From Mikania micrantha (lineage: Eukaryota > Streptophyta > Magnoliopsida > Asterales > Asteraceae), in assembly GCA_009363875.1 (NCBI GenBank), contig CM018683.1, positions 48,535,711 to 48,599,710 on the forward strand: a DNA stretch of 64,000 bases, read 5' to 3'. The notes below the pieces were generated by a model that made no database searches, was not told the origin of the DNA, and saw only the letters and a program-made list of their open reading frames with translations. A program made the translations under genes and the position numbers. Position 1 is the first letter of the stretch. Every line of letters starts with the position of its first letter. This document shows positions 1 to 11,860 of this stretch, piece by piece.

Positions 1-1513
1 AGTTTTCACTTAAATACACACAACTAATGTTTCAAATGTACGTTGTACTTACTGTATTTAAGTTTACACGAAAATACGTACAACGATTTCTTGTATTTAG
101 ATTTCTGATAATACAAACACGGTTCACAATCGTATATGTACACATAGTTACTGTTTATAGTACACGTACCGTACGACTTGTCGGCCGGTCAGGTACTAGT
201 TGTCACAGGTTTCTTAATCCTTGTTTGACCAAAAACCCTAAACCGGTTTAGAACTCTCACACACACACCCCCTACACCATCGAGAACCAACCTTGGCATA
301 GGATTAACCATAGAACAACCCTTCAAACACTCTAAGCTCGATGGGGATGATGATGCTGAAACAGGTTCGCAAGAATGCAGGTGGCCGAACCAGTGGGCTT
401 TCTGGCCGAACCCACGTATTGCCGAACCTGTATGGTTCTTGGCCGAACCCTCCGCAAAGCCACGAACCCTTGGCTGTCATCACCACCGAATCTCCCCTAT
501 ACGAACCCCTACCAACCGAACCTGTAGTGGAACGAACCTGAACCAGTGGTGTTATCACGAACCTATGATGCACCAGACGAACCTACTACCATCAGAAGAA
601 CCCTCCACCATGCAGGACGAACCTAGTATCCACGAATCAGTCATGCATGGACCGCGAACCTATAGGTTCGCCGAACCTACGGCAGGGCCGAAGCTTATGG
701 CCACGAACCTGATAACTCCAGCAATTGAGGGGCAAACCTTGGACTGTTGAGCCACTTTTCAGCGAACCTTGAAGTCGAGTGGGGGGTGATAAAGCTCCAC
801 GAACCTAGAAACTATAGACGGCCACGCACCCTATCATTTGGAGTTAAACTTTACGGCCCGAAAACCCTCATTCAGCCCACGTTCTTTTGTGGGTCTACTT
901 AACCGGTCCAATTGGTTCGGGCCACTTGAATTGGTTGGTTCATGATGAGACTCGGCCCAATAAATTGGCCCAAACCGATGTTTTAGCTCACGCTCTATTC
1001 GGCGTAGTCAAATAAACCTAGTCGGCTCACCATGGCCCAATCGTCCCATATACATTTCATTGGTCTAAGTGATTATTCGGCCCACTTGGTTAAGAGTACA
1101 ACCTAACACACTAAATCAATAATCATGAATGACCATGCATGGGATTGTGCTAAAAAGGTGGTATAAGTGTGGGTTTAATACATTCATAACATCTAAAACA
1201 TTAAGTTTTACAAGAATAACTTCATAGTTATTTACTAACTATGAAACAATTTATTCAAGATCTTATAAAGTGTTAAGGATTTATAACCTTTAAACTAAAA
1301 CTTAAGTTTTATAGTTATGAACTATAAAAGTTCAAGGCTATACACCATGATAAAGTTCATAACAAGTCAACCAATAACACATGATGAAATATGCTAAACT
1401 CAATCTAAATGGATTGGGGGTTAGCATAACCTACAACAATGAAATTCAGGGCCGAATAATGACCAAGACTGAGGAGTGTTAGTTAACCTTAGGGCTAACA
1501 CATACACGCACAC
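1..1513 (+). mobile_element. Left part of an outer Ty3/gypsy-type LTR, interrupted by element 1
   Basis: No gene is seen. Between about 360 and 800 there are some 18 irregularly spaced GAACC motifs, mostly CGAACC(C/T), followed by a tract rich in GGCCCAA. The same order of motifs occurs in the LTRs of element 2 (21070-21620). The sequence resumes at 11861 after element 1 and ends at 14019 with GGGGTGTGACA, the same style of LTR end as element 2. I infer one LTR (solo or part of a larger element) whose 5' end is left of the window. The small ORFs here look like chance ORFs. Confidence 0.6.
1509..1513. repeat. Left target-site duplication of element 1 (CACAC)
   Basis: CACAC immediately precedes the LTR start and is repeated at 11856-11860 directly after the other LTR. 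Confidence 0.85.
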
Positions 1514-4075
1514 TGCGACACCCCAACCCGGTTCAAGGTTGACGTGTCACGTATACGGAATCAGAATTAAATGCGACAATCCCAAATATATTTAAAACAT
1601 AATTACATAAGTTTTAAGTTACTAATTAAACATAACAAAACAACTATTTAAGTTTAAGTATTGATCATTACATTTATTACAGATCAAAAGTGTTCAGATC
1701 TAGCTCCGATTTTACTCTCAAAATTTCCCCACCTGGTTTCCTTGATTACCTACACAATACAGATAAACACCACAAAACAAATACGACTGAGCCAAAGAAT
1801 GCTCAGTAACGGATAAACAACAGTAATTAAAAGAAATTCAAAAGATGGTGAAGATAATCAAAATAATGGTTAGAAGCAGAAACCAATAACAAAACTGTAA
1901 AGAGAAACAGAACAGTAACCAGTAGTCTGACTTTGATAAAATATAACCTTTCAGAAACAATAACATAGGTTATATTGTAAGTCAGATTTAGTAGAATCAG
2001 AATATACCACGAGCCGACTGTACGTATAATAAGTGTAAGGCTCACGGGTAGCTACTCCCGCTTACCAGACACATGAGATAGTTAGTGTTGGCATACACAT
2101 CACTATCCCCCAGAAATCAGAAGGTACAGTTTAAAATTTATCCTAGGACCAGTCCATACGCCTCCCCAGAATTCAGTAGGTGCACAGTGTACTATCAGAG
2201 TACTTATGGAGACGCCGTGAACTCAACTAACCGTCACGGATGGTTCCACATTATGGTTGCCGCCATAATGGGCCTGTAGTCATCCTTACAGGTAGGGGCA
2301 TGCTCGGGTAACAGAATACAGTTTCAGAAAGTTCAGTAGGTTCAATAGGGTAGTTAAATAACAAGTAATATCATATTCGGATCATGCAATAATGAATACA
2401 ATTTAGAGTTATTGCATGTTAAACAAAACAGAGAAACACGATATCATATCGTGGTAATTAGAATTCAAAATATAATAAGAAATAAATTTTAATGATTACA
2501 GAAACAGATTTACAGAAACAAATTACAGAACTAGAAATACTACGATTTAATAAACAGAATCCGTACCTTAGTCTTAGCAATTAAATCAGCAGTGGTCAGA
2601 AAATAAGCACGTAATCCAAATCTCCAATGATTCAGAAATCTGTGTTTTTGTTTAATTTTACGTTAGTTTAAACTTATTATTATTCGTATATATGTAATAT
2701 GTTATATTATTATGACTTAGATTCTTTTAACGTTAATCCATTCGGATCGATTTATTTTACAGGTTGTTTACAATTATTTGTATTATTCATTAATTTCATT
2801 AATTATATATTTTAACATTTTCAATTGAGAAGTTACGATCTACATGGTTAAAAATATATAAAAATATAAAAAAAAATGTTTCGAATATGAATCAACTCAT
2901 GACTTCAAGAAATAGATTTTTACATGTGTATATATATACATACATATATATAACAGTCCTTGCCTTCAAAATTTATGTAAACAATAGTATAAAAAAAATT
3001 TGGAGGTTTTGAACATGGAACCTCCCAAATGAAGGCCATAACTCTAACCAATTCAACCTGCACTCCAATTTTAGATATGTTGATTCATGAATTCTTTTTT
3101 TTTTTTTTTTTTTATTAATCAATAGTATGAGATCCCATGTGATGGAGATGTACAAATTAAGAAGAAAATAACACCAACTTTAATTAGGTGTGTTGTCAAG
3201 ATCCAGATTTAACCACCACGTCATACTAGTATTTGTAAGCTTCTTTCGATTAATTTTTAACATAATTAATTTTTTTTTCCTACTGTTCTACGTTTACACC
3301 ATAATTCAATAACTAACCATAACTTTCTAAATCAACAAATACTAAAATCAATCAGATTTATTACCTCAAACCCGTGATAGAACGATGATTAGTAACCGAA
3401 ACAATATTGACCCGCGATGAATATTCGGTCAAGTGATTTAACTGCCGGCGTGGTTTAGATCCTTAGAGGTTATGGTTTTGCTTGCACCATATATTCCAAG
3501 ATGATGTTTACCACCAGCTTTGTGATTCTCGAAGGTGGACGTAAGTGATGGTTCTATTGTGCTTCGATTGGAAGAGCAGATTTTGAAAGTTGGGTACAAT
3601 AATATTATGCAGAGAGTGATGGATTGAAGATATTTTTCCATTTATATTATATTGTTAAAAGAAAGTCGGTTTCATATTGCTTATAGGGAAAGCTTCTATT
3701 ATTTTTATTTTATTTTTTTTTTTTTTATACGAGTGTATAGTATTTATATCAAATCAAATCATAATATGGTTTCAGTATGGGTCAGTTTCTAAGGCGGTTT
3801 TCACTTTAGTTGAATACGGTTGTGAGTGTTAGTCGGGTAATATTTAATTAGATGTTATCAATTTAATCAACGAACATTAAAATATAATTTTAGCTTATTA
3901 TAAACGTTAGGTATGATTAGATTATTTATTTCGGTTTATTTATAATAACCGAGTCAAAGTATATTAGTAAATAATAGTTCGGTTATTAACTCGTTATTTG
4001 TTTTGAACTTGATATTAAATTTGTTCGAACATTCTTAGTCGTATTTATTATTCGATTTCATTTATTGAGTTAATT

Positions 4076-4110
<35 letters not shown>

Positions 4111-4156
4111 CATTTTATTTATATATTTTCCTTGTTACGTTTTTATGGGTATTATA
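1514..4156 (-). repeat. 3' LTR of element 1
   Basis: It is 2643 bp and matches 9217-11855. On the plus strand it begins TGCGACACCCC and ends GGGTATTATA. It holds poly-T runs and a (TA)n tract near 4079-4107. The differences from the other LTR that I noticed are poly-T lengths near 3095 and 3720 and one substitution near the end (ATGGG versus ACGGG). Confidence 0.92.
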
Positions 4157-4200
4157 ATTCTACCCCCCTTAGAAAAATTTCGTCCTCGAAATTACAGGGT
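4157..4200 (-). other. Polypurine tract and upstream hairpin motif of element 1
   Basis: Read on the minus strand, a purine run AAGGGGGGTAGA directly precedes the 3' LTR. Just upstream of it is TTTCGAGGACGAAA, a short inverted repeat. Elements 2 and 3 have TTTCGGGACGAAA at the equivalent place. Confidence 0.75.
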
Positions 4201-4340
4201 TTATAGATTAATTTATTTCCAGATACATAGACTTATTCATTTACGAAAAACGGTGTACATATTCTATTACAGAACTTCAAATGACATCTTACAGAAACAA
4301 ATAATTAATACAAATAATCAAGTAGATAGTCGCACGTAAT

Positions 4341-7300
4341 TTAAGACTCGAATAAATATGGATATTGAGAGCGGATCACATCCTCTAACTCCCAAGTCGC
4401 TTCACGTTCTGAATGGTTCTTCCACAGAATTTTAACAAACGGAATTGTTTTTCTTCGCATAATTCGCTCTTGACGGTCGAGAATCGCTTCTGGTGCTTCC
4501 TCATATGATAGATCTTCACGGATATCCGAAATTGGATAATTAACTATGTGTAGAGGATGATAATTATACCCACGTAAAAGCGATACATGAAAAACATTAT
4601 GTACGTGAGAGAGTTGCGGTGGTAATGCTAAACGATATGAAACTTCGCCAACTCGTTCTAGAATTTCAAACGGTCCAATGAACCTTGGACTGAGTTTTCC
4701 TTTAAGTCCGAACCGACGAACACCTCTACAAGGTGAAACTTTGAGAAAAACTTTATCACCAACTGTAAATTCTAAAGCACGTCGATGTTTATCTGCATAA
4801 CTCTTTTGTCTACTTTGAGCTTCTTTTAGACGTTCACAAGCAATGGCGACTTTCTCATTAGTAATCTGGACAAGTTCAGGTCCTTCAATTGTTTTCTCAC
4901 CAACTTCATCCCAACAGATTGGTGCTCGGCATTTGCGACCGTATAATAGTTCAAATGGTGCCATGCCGATACTAGCTTGCCAACTATTATTGTAGGCAAA
5001 CTCAACTAAACACAAGTACTCATCCCAGTTGCCCGTCCACTCTAAGGCACACGCTCGCAACATGTCCTCAAGTGTCTGAATTGTACGTTCTGATTGACCG
5101 TCAGTTTGAGGATGAAAAGCAGTACTAAACCTTAATCTAGTACCCCAAGCAGATTGTAGACCTTTCCAGAAATGAGACGTAAACCTTGGATCTCGATCTG
5201 ATATGATAGAAACTGGAGTACCATGTAATCTGACAATTTCTTGCGTAAATATTTCGGATAACTTACTAACCGAATGTCCTTGCTGGATGGGAAGAAAATG
5301 AGCCGACTTGGACAGTCTGTCAACAATGACCCATATAGCATCATTCTTCCTGAATGTTTTCGGTAATCCGGTAACAAAATCCATAGAAATATCATCCCAT
5401 TTCCATAATGGAATATCAAGTGGCTGAAGTAGACCACTTGCTCGTTGATGTTCAATCTTTACTTGCTGACAAGTAAGACAATGACTGACGTATGTTGCTA
5501 CATCTTCTTTCATTCCATTCCACCAGAAATGTTGCCGAAGATCTCGATACATCTTCGTTGATCCAGGATGAATTGAAAATGGTGAACTATGTGCCTCAGA
5601 TAATAGTGATTCCCGAAGTGCTACGTTATCAGGAACACATAGTCGTTTGCCACACCATATAACTCCGTTTTCGTCTATCCTGAACTCAGATTGTTTTCCG
5701 ATCTCTAAGTTCTCTGTTATTGCCCACAACTCACCATCTTCTTTTTGAGCTTCTTTAATTCTAGAGATTAAATCAGACTCGATCTGAAATTTGGCAAGGT
5801 ACCCTTCTGAGTTACCTACTTGAAAGCCAATATTCAGTCTTTCAATATCATTAATAATCTCTTGTTGTAAATGCAAATACGATAGTATCCCTGAACTTTT
5901 TCGGCTAAGGGCATCAGCAACAACATTAGCCTTTCCCGGATGATATTGAATATTTGCATCGTAGTCTTTCAACAATTCTAACCAACGTCTCTGACGCATG
6001 TTTAACTCTTTCTGAGTGAAGATATACTTCAAGCTCTTGTGATCAGTGAAAATATCACAAGAATCTCCGTAAAGATAATGTCTCCATATCTTTAACGCAA
6101 AAATAACAGCAGCTAGCTCGAGATCATGTGTTGGATAATTAACCTCATAAGGTTTCAATTGCCGAGAAGCATAAGCAATAACCTTACCATGTTGCATCAA
6201 CACACAACCTAATCCTTTCTTAGAAGCGTCACTATAAATTTGGTAGCCGCCTGTGCCTGAAGGTAAACTTAGAATCGGGGCAGATACCAATCTTTTCTTC
6301 AATTCTTGAAAACTCTTCTCACGTTCATCATTCCAAGAATACTTCACTCCTTTTCTTAACAGTTGTGTAAGAGGTAAAACGATCTTCGAAAATCCTTCAA
6401 CAAATCTACGATAATAGCCTGCGAGGCCCAAAAAGCTTCGGATTTCTGTAACCGAGGTAGGTGTAGGCCATTTTGTGATAGCTTCAACTTTTGCTGGGTC
6501 CATCATGATTCCCTCAGCAGAAATTACATGACCCAGAAATGCAACCTTGTCTAGCCAGAAGTCACACTTTGAAAACTTTGCATATAGTTTCTTCTGCCGT
6601 AAGATTTCAAGTACTGCTCGCAGATGTTCTTCATGTTCTTTCTTACTTTTCGAGTAAACAAGAATATCATCAATGAATACAATGACAAACTTGTCAAGAA
6701 AATCATGAAATACCCGGTTCATCAAATCCATGAACACGGCTGGAGCATTGGTTAATCCAAATGGCATCACTACAAACTCATAGTGGCCATATCGAGTACG
6801 AAAAGCAGATTTGGAAATATCTGAGTCCTTGATTTTTAATTGATGGTAACCAGACCTCAGATCTATTTTTGAAAAGCACTTTGCACCTTGAAGTTGATCA
6901 AACAAGTCGTCAATGCGTGGCAAAGGATATCGATTGCGGATAGTAATCTTATTGAGTTCACGATAATCTATACACAATCTCATTGTGCCATCTTTCTTCT
7001 TAACGAATAATACCGGTGCACCCCATGGTGAAACACTGGGTCGAATGAATCCTAGATCCAATAACTCTTCTAATTGTTCCTTTAACTCCTTGAGTTCTGT
7101 TGGTGCCATACGATAAGGTGATTTGGAAATTGGTTCAGCACCAGGAATGAGATCAATGGTGAATTCAACTTCACGGGCAGGTGGAACACCAGGCAATTTT
7201 TCAGGAAAAACGTCAGGAAATTCACAAACAACGGGATGATCTGAAATGCTAAGTTCATTTTCAGAATCAACTTTTACTGAGGCTAGAAATCCGGCACAAC

Positions 7301-7747
7301 CGTGTGATAGAAACTTTTGAGCTTTGAGAGCTGAGATTATCTTTAGAGGTTTACGAGGTTGAGTTCCTTGATAAACAAATAAAGGATTCATCGGATCACC
7401 AAAAAGTACACGACGTGTTTGACAATCTATGGTGACTCGGTGCTTGGATAACCAATCCATACCCAGAATCATGTCAAAATCATTTATTTGCATCGGAAAT
7501 AAATCAACCTTTCGGATAATAGATTCGATCTGAATTGGACACTCGCAGAACATGTGTGAAATAGAAATCGAATCTCCGACAGGAGTGGTAATAACCAATG
7601 CAGGTTTCAGAATAGTTGGTGTAATCATGAGATACTTAGTAAAAAGATTAGACACTATTGAATGTGTAGCACCCGTGTCAAATAACACATATATGTCATG
7701 GATGCCATAACGAAGAGTACCGGAAATGATACCTAAATCAGTACTAA
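4341..7747 (-). CDS. pol: Element 1 pol: protease, RT, RNase H, integrase, chromodomain
   Basis: The uninterrupted frame runs 4341-7760. Its first codon there is GTG, and I see no good ATG, so I place the coding start at the candidate splice acceptor (7747). Counting from the 7760 codon, the aspartic protease motif DTGA is at 28-31. RT spans about 215-395 with FIDD at 363-366. RNase H is about 505-625. The integrase zinc motif is near 724-764 and the catalytic triad is D794, D855, E891. A GPF motif and a C-terminal chromodomain occupy about 1080-1136. These enzymes cut the polyprotein, copy the RNA to DNA and integrate it; the chromodomain is thought to direct insertion to heterochromatin. 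All key residues are present, so the frame could be functional. Confidence 0.93.
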
Positions 7748-7832
7748 CTAGGTAAGACACGTTTAATTACAAATAATTAAAACTAATTAACACATATATA
7801 TTACATAAATTTAACTTTACAGAAATTCGCAC
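7748..7832 (-). other. Candidate 85-nt intron between gag and pol of element 1
   Basis: On the minus strand the segment starts CAG|GTGCGAA and ends TTACCTAG|TT. It is about 22% GC. It contains the gag stop codon (7801-7803) and a frame change. Removing it joins 1237 nt of gag to 3407 nt of pol, 4644 nt in all, exactly 1548 codons including the stop. A second donor with a good plant consensus (GTAAAG, from 7820) gives a 73-nt intron in the same phase. Splicing itself is an inference. Confidence 0.55.
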
Positions 7833-9069
7833 CTGGTGTCTTTGCTGCATCGTGTGCAGTCAGTGCAAAGACTCTTCCACCAGTAGTAGCTCTACCAGGG
7901 TTTCCGCCAATATTAGCCCGCGTATCCGGCTGAGGACAGTCCTTAACCAAGTGACCGGTTTGTCCACCTCTAAAACATAAACCCCTAGTAAAACGACAAA
8001 TTCCTCGGTGAGGTTTACCACAAGTGGTGCATGGTGGAAGTGGATTTGGGTATTGATTCAGTGGTTGAGCACGATTGTTGACATAAGGTACTAGAGTTCG
8101 GTTCTGATTTGGTTTGTTTTGAGGTGGCTTAGGATTACCAAACCGAAATGCTTGAGAGTTATGTTGTTGAAACTGATTACGGTTATACCCAGTATATTGG
8201 TTTTGATTGAATTTTGGTTTATAGCTTTTTGAATAAGAACTTTGTGATGAGGGTTGTCCAGAATACGAAACACTATCACTTTCACGTTCTCTCTTTTTAC
8301 TTTCTCCAGATGGTTTCACCTGTTCAGCCAACTCAAGAGTCTGAACAGCATCAGCAACTTCAGTGATGTTATTAAACTTCATCATCACTATCATTTTCCT
8401 AAACCTTTCACACACTGCCCATTTCAGTTTGTTAGCCTGCATTTGTTGATTCCCTGCCGCCTCTCCTAGAAAACTGGCTAACCGTGTAAATCGAGCCATA
8501 AACTCTCTCATCGACTCATTGTCCTTCTGAGCAATGGTGGCATACTCCCGATTATACTTTTCTTGGTGAGAGGTGGGGAAGTATTGTCGATAAAATATTT
8601 CTTTGAATTCATTCCAAACCAACATAGCTGCATATACATCTCCGCCATGTGCATGCTTAATCCCTCTCCACCATGATTGCGCATCATCCTCCAGTTTGTA
8701 CGCTGCAAGTCTTACTTTATACTGCTCCTCAACACCCAAAACCTCAAAAATCTTCTCTATGTGCATAATCCAGTTACATGCATCCATAGGATCAGGAGCA
8801 GAACTAAAAGATCGTGGCTTTTGTTTCTGAAATCTGGTCAGCCACTCATGAATTTCTGAGGTCGTGTTGTATACATGAGTTTCGGGATCAAACGGTGGAG
8901 GATCTGGAATATGAGGAGGTGGATACAGTGGAGGAGGAGGAATTGAATTATTCTGGCTATGATTTAACCTTCCCATGATTGTATCCAACATATGTGGAAG
9001 TTGTTCCGAGAATGTTCGATTAATTGCATCAGTAATCGCAGGATCAGGTTGCGTATTTTCAGAAGTCAT
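7801..9069 (-). CDS. gag: Element 1 gag (Gag/nucleocapsid)
   Basis: This 422-residue frame starts at the ATG at 9069 and stops at 7801-7803. It holds a retrotransposon Gag domain (about residues 85-250, with the typical SWWRG segment) and a basic, Q/N/P-rich linker. Near the C-terminus is a Cys/His region, CTTCGKPHRGIC, followed by a CCHC-like knuckle. In that knuckle the second cysteine is glycine (codon 7966-7968), so it reads CFRGGQTGH, a change likely to weaken zinc binding. Gag forms the virus-like particle and binds the RNA. If the candidate intron is spliced, only 7833-9069 is used and the product continues into pol. Confidence 0.9.
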   Translation of the reverse strand: MTSENTQPDPAITDAINRTFSEQLPHMLDTIMGRLNHSQNNSIPPPPLYPPPHIPDPPPFDPETHVYNTTSEIHEWLTRFQKQKPRSFSSAPDPMDACNWIMHIEKIFEVLGVEEQYKVRLAAYKLEDDAQSWWRGIKHAHGGDVYAAMLVWNEFKEIFYRQYFPTSHQEKYNREYATIAQKDNESMREFMARFTRLASFLGEAAGNQQMQANKLKWAVCERFRKMIVMMKFNNITEVADAVQTLELAEQVKPSGESKKRERESDSVSYSGQPSSQSSYSKSYKPKFNQNQYTGYNRNQFQQHNSQAFRFGNPKPPQNKPNQNRTLVPYVNNRAQPLNQYPNPLPPCTTCGKPHRGICRFTRGLCFRGGQTGHLVKDCPQPDTRANIGGNPGRATTGGRVFALTAHDAAKTPGANFCKVKFM

Positions 9070-9200
9070 CTATAATGAAATTAATCGATTTAGGGATACA
9101 AAATAATATATTGGAAAATTAAAATCCTAACCCGATGTCTACCCATTAACCTCACATGTCTTACTTATTTAGTTCAAGTTTTCTACAGGAAAGAGCCTTA

Positions 9201-9212
9201 GCTCTGATACCA
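9201..9212 (-). other. Primer binding site of element 1 (initiator Met tRNA)
   Basis: The minus strand reads TGGTATCAGAGC, complementary to the 3' end of plant initiator tRNA-Met, four bases from the 5' LTR. Confidence 0.9.
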
Positions 9213-9216
9213 TAGC

Positions 9217-11774
9217 TGCGACACCCCAACCCGGTTCAAGGTTGACGTGTCACGTATACGGAATCAGAATTAAATGCGACAATCCCAAATATATTTAAAA
9301 CATAATTACATAAGTTTTAAGTTACTAATTAAACATAACAAAACAACTATTTAAGTTTAAGTATTGATCATTACATTTATTACAGATCAAAAGTGTTCAG
9401 ATCTAGCTCCGATTTTACTCTCAAAATTTCCCCACCTGGTTTCCTTGATTACCTACACAATACAGATAAACACCACAAAACAAATACGACTGAGCCAAAG
9501 AATGCTCAGTAACGGATAAACAACAGTAATTAAAAGAAATTCAAAAGATGGTGAAGATAATCAAAATAATGGTTAGAAGCAGAAACCAATAACAAAACTG
9601 TAAAGAGAAACAGAACAGTAACCAGTAGTCTGACTTTGATAAAATATAACCTTTCAGAAACAATAACATAGGTTATATTGTAAGTCAGATTTAGTAGAAT
9701 CAGAATATACCACGAGCCGACTGTACGTATAATAAGTGTAAGGCTCACGGGTAGCTACTCCCGCTTACCAGACACATGAGATAGTTAGTGTTGGCATACA
9801 CATCACTATCCCCCAGAAATCAGAAGGTACAGTTTAAAATTTATCCTAGGACCAGTCCATACGCCTCCCCAGAATTCAGTAGGTGCACAGTGTACTATCA
9901 GAGTACTTATGGAGACGCCGTGAACTCAACTAACCGTCACGGATGGTTCCACATTATGGTTGCCGCCATAATGGGCCTGTAGTCATCCTTACAGGTAGGG
10001 GCATGCTCGGGTAACAGAATACAGTTTCAGAAAGTTCAGTAGGTTCAATAGGGTAGTTAAATAACAAGTAATATCATATTCGGATCATGCAATAATGAAT
10101 ACAATTTAGAGTTATTGCATGTTAAACAAAACAGAGAAACACGATATCATATCGTGGTAATTAGAATTCAAAATATAATAAGAAATAAATTTTAATGATT
10201 ACAGAAACAGATTTACAGAAACAAATTACAGAACTAGAAATACTACGATTTAATAAACAGAATCCGTACCTTAGTCTTAGCAATTAAATCAGCAGTGGTC
10301 AGAAAATAAGCACGTAATCCAAATCTCCAATGATTCAGAAATCTGTGTTTTTGTTTAATTTTACGTTAGTTTAAACTTATTATTATTCGTATATATGTAA
10401 TATGTTATATTATTATGACTTAGATTCTTTTAACGTTAATCCATTCGGATCGATTTATTTTACAGGTTGTTTACAATTATTTGTATTATTCATTAATTTC
10501 ATTAATTATATATTTTAACATTTTCAATTGAGAAGTTACGATCTACATGGTTAAAAATATATAAAAATATAAAAAAAAATGTTTCGAATATGAATCAACT
10601 CATGACTTCAAGAAATAGATTTTTACATGTGTATATATATACATACATATATATAACAGTCCTTGCCTTCAAAATTTATGTAAACAATAGTATAAAAAAA
10701 ATTTGGAGGTTTTGAACATGGAACCTCCCAAATGAAGGCCATAACTCTAACCAATTCAACCTGCACTCCAATTTTAGATATGTTGATTCATGAATTCTTT
10801 TTTTTTTTTTTTTTATTAATCAATAGTATGAGATCCCATGTGATGGAGATGTACAAATTAAGAAGAAAATAACACCAACTTTAATTAGGTGTGTTGTCAA
10901 GATCCAGATTTAACCACCACGTCATACTAGTATTTGTAAGCTTCTTTCGATTAATTTTTAACATAATTAATTTTTTTTTCCTACTGTTCTACGTTTACAC
11001 CATAATTCAATAACTAACCATAACTTTCTAAATCAACAAATACTAAAATCAATCAGATTTATTACCTCAAACCCGTGATAGAACGATGATTAGTAACCGA
11101 AACAATATTGACCCGCGATGAATATTCGGTCAAGTGATTTAACTGCCGGCGTGGTTTAGATCCTTAGAGGTTATGGTTTTGCTTGCACCATATATTCCAA
11201 GATGATGTTTACCACCAGCTTTGTGATTCTCGAAGGTGGACGTAAGTGATGGTTCTATTGTGCTTCGATTGGAAGAGCAGATTTTGAAAGTTGGGTACAA
11301 TAATATTATGCAGAGAGTGATGGATTGAAGATATTTTTCCATTTATATTATATTGTTAAAAGAAAGTCGGTTTCATATTGCTTATAGGGAAAGCTTCTAT
11401 TATTTTTATTTTTTATTTTTTTTTTATACGAGTGTATAGTATTTATATCAAATCAAATCATAATATGGTTTCAGTATGGGTCAGTTTCTAAGGCGGTTTT
11501 CACTTTAGTTGAATACGGTTGTGAGTGTTAGTCGGGTAATATTTAATTAGATGTTATCAATTTAATCAACGAACATTAAAATATAATTTTAGCTTATTAT
11601 AAACGTTAGGTATGATTAGATTATTTATTTCGGTTTATTTATAATAACCGAGTCAAAGTATATTAGTAAATAATAGTTCGGTTATTAACTCGTTATTTGT
11701 TTTGAACTTGATATTAAATTTGTTCGAACATTCTTAGTCGTATTTATTATTCGATTTCATTTATTGAGTTAATT

Positions 11775-11809
<35 letters not shown>

Positions 11810-11855
11810 CATTTTATTTATATATTTTCCTTGTTACGTTTTTACGGGTATTATA
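9217..11855 (-). repeat. 5' LTR of element 1
   Basis: It is 2639 bp and matches 1514-4156. It is followed on the plus strand by the CACAC target duplication at 11856-11860. The ORFs of 72, 64 and 67 codons found identically in both LTRs are not treated as genes. Confidence 0.92.
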
Positions 11856-11860
11856 CACAC

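Larger units (their letters stand above)
1514..11855 (-). mobile_element. Element 1: complete Ty3/gypsy LTR retrotransposon, chromovirus (Tekay/Del type)
   Basis: Two nearly identical LTRs (1514-4156 and 9217-11855) flank gag and pol on the minus strand. The 5-bp target duplication CACAC is seen at 1509-1513 and 11856-11860. A primer binding site for initiator Met tRNA lies at 9201-9212 and a purine tract sits inside the 3' LTR. Domain order is gag, protease, reverse transcriptase, RNase H, integrase, chromodomain, which defines a chromovirus. LTR ends read TA...CA on the element's strand instead of TG...CA. Differences between the LTRs are almost all homopolymer lengths, so insertion was very recent. 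The element sits inside the outer LTR. Confidence 0.93.

Noticed and set aside
1827..3641. ORFs of 72, 64 and 67 codons repeated identically at 9530-11342
   Set aside because: They lie in the two LTRs of element 1, so identity reflects the LTR copy; no start context or domain supports translation.
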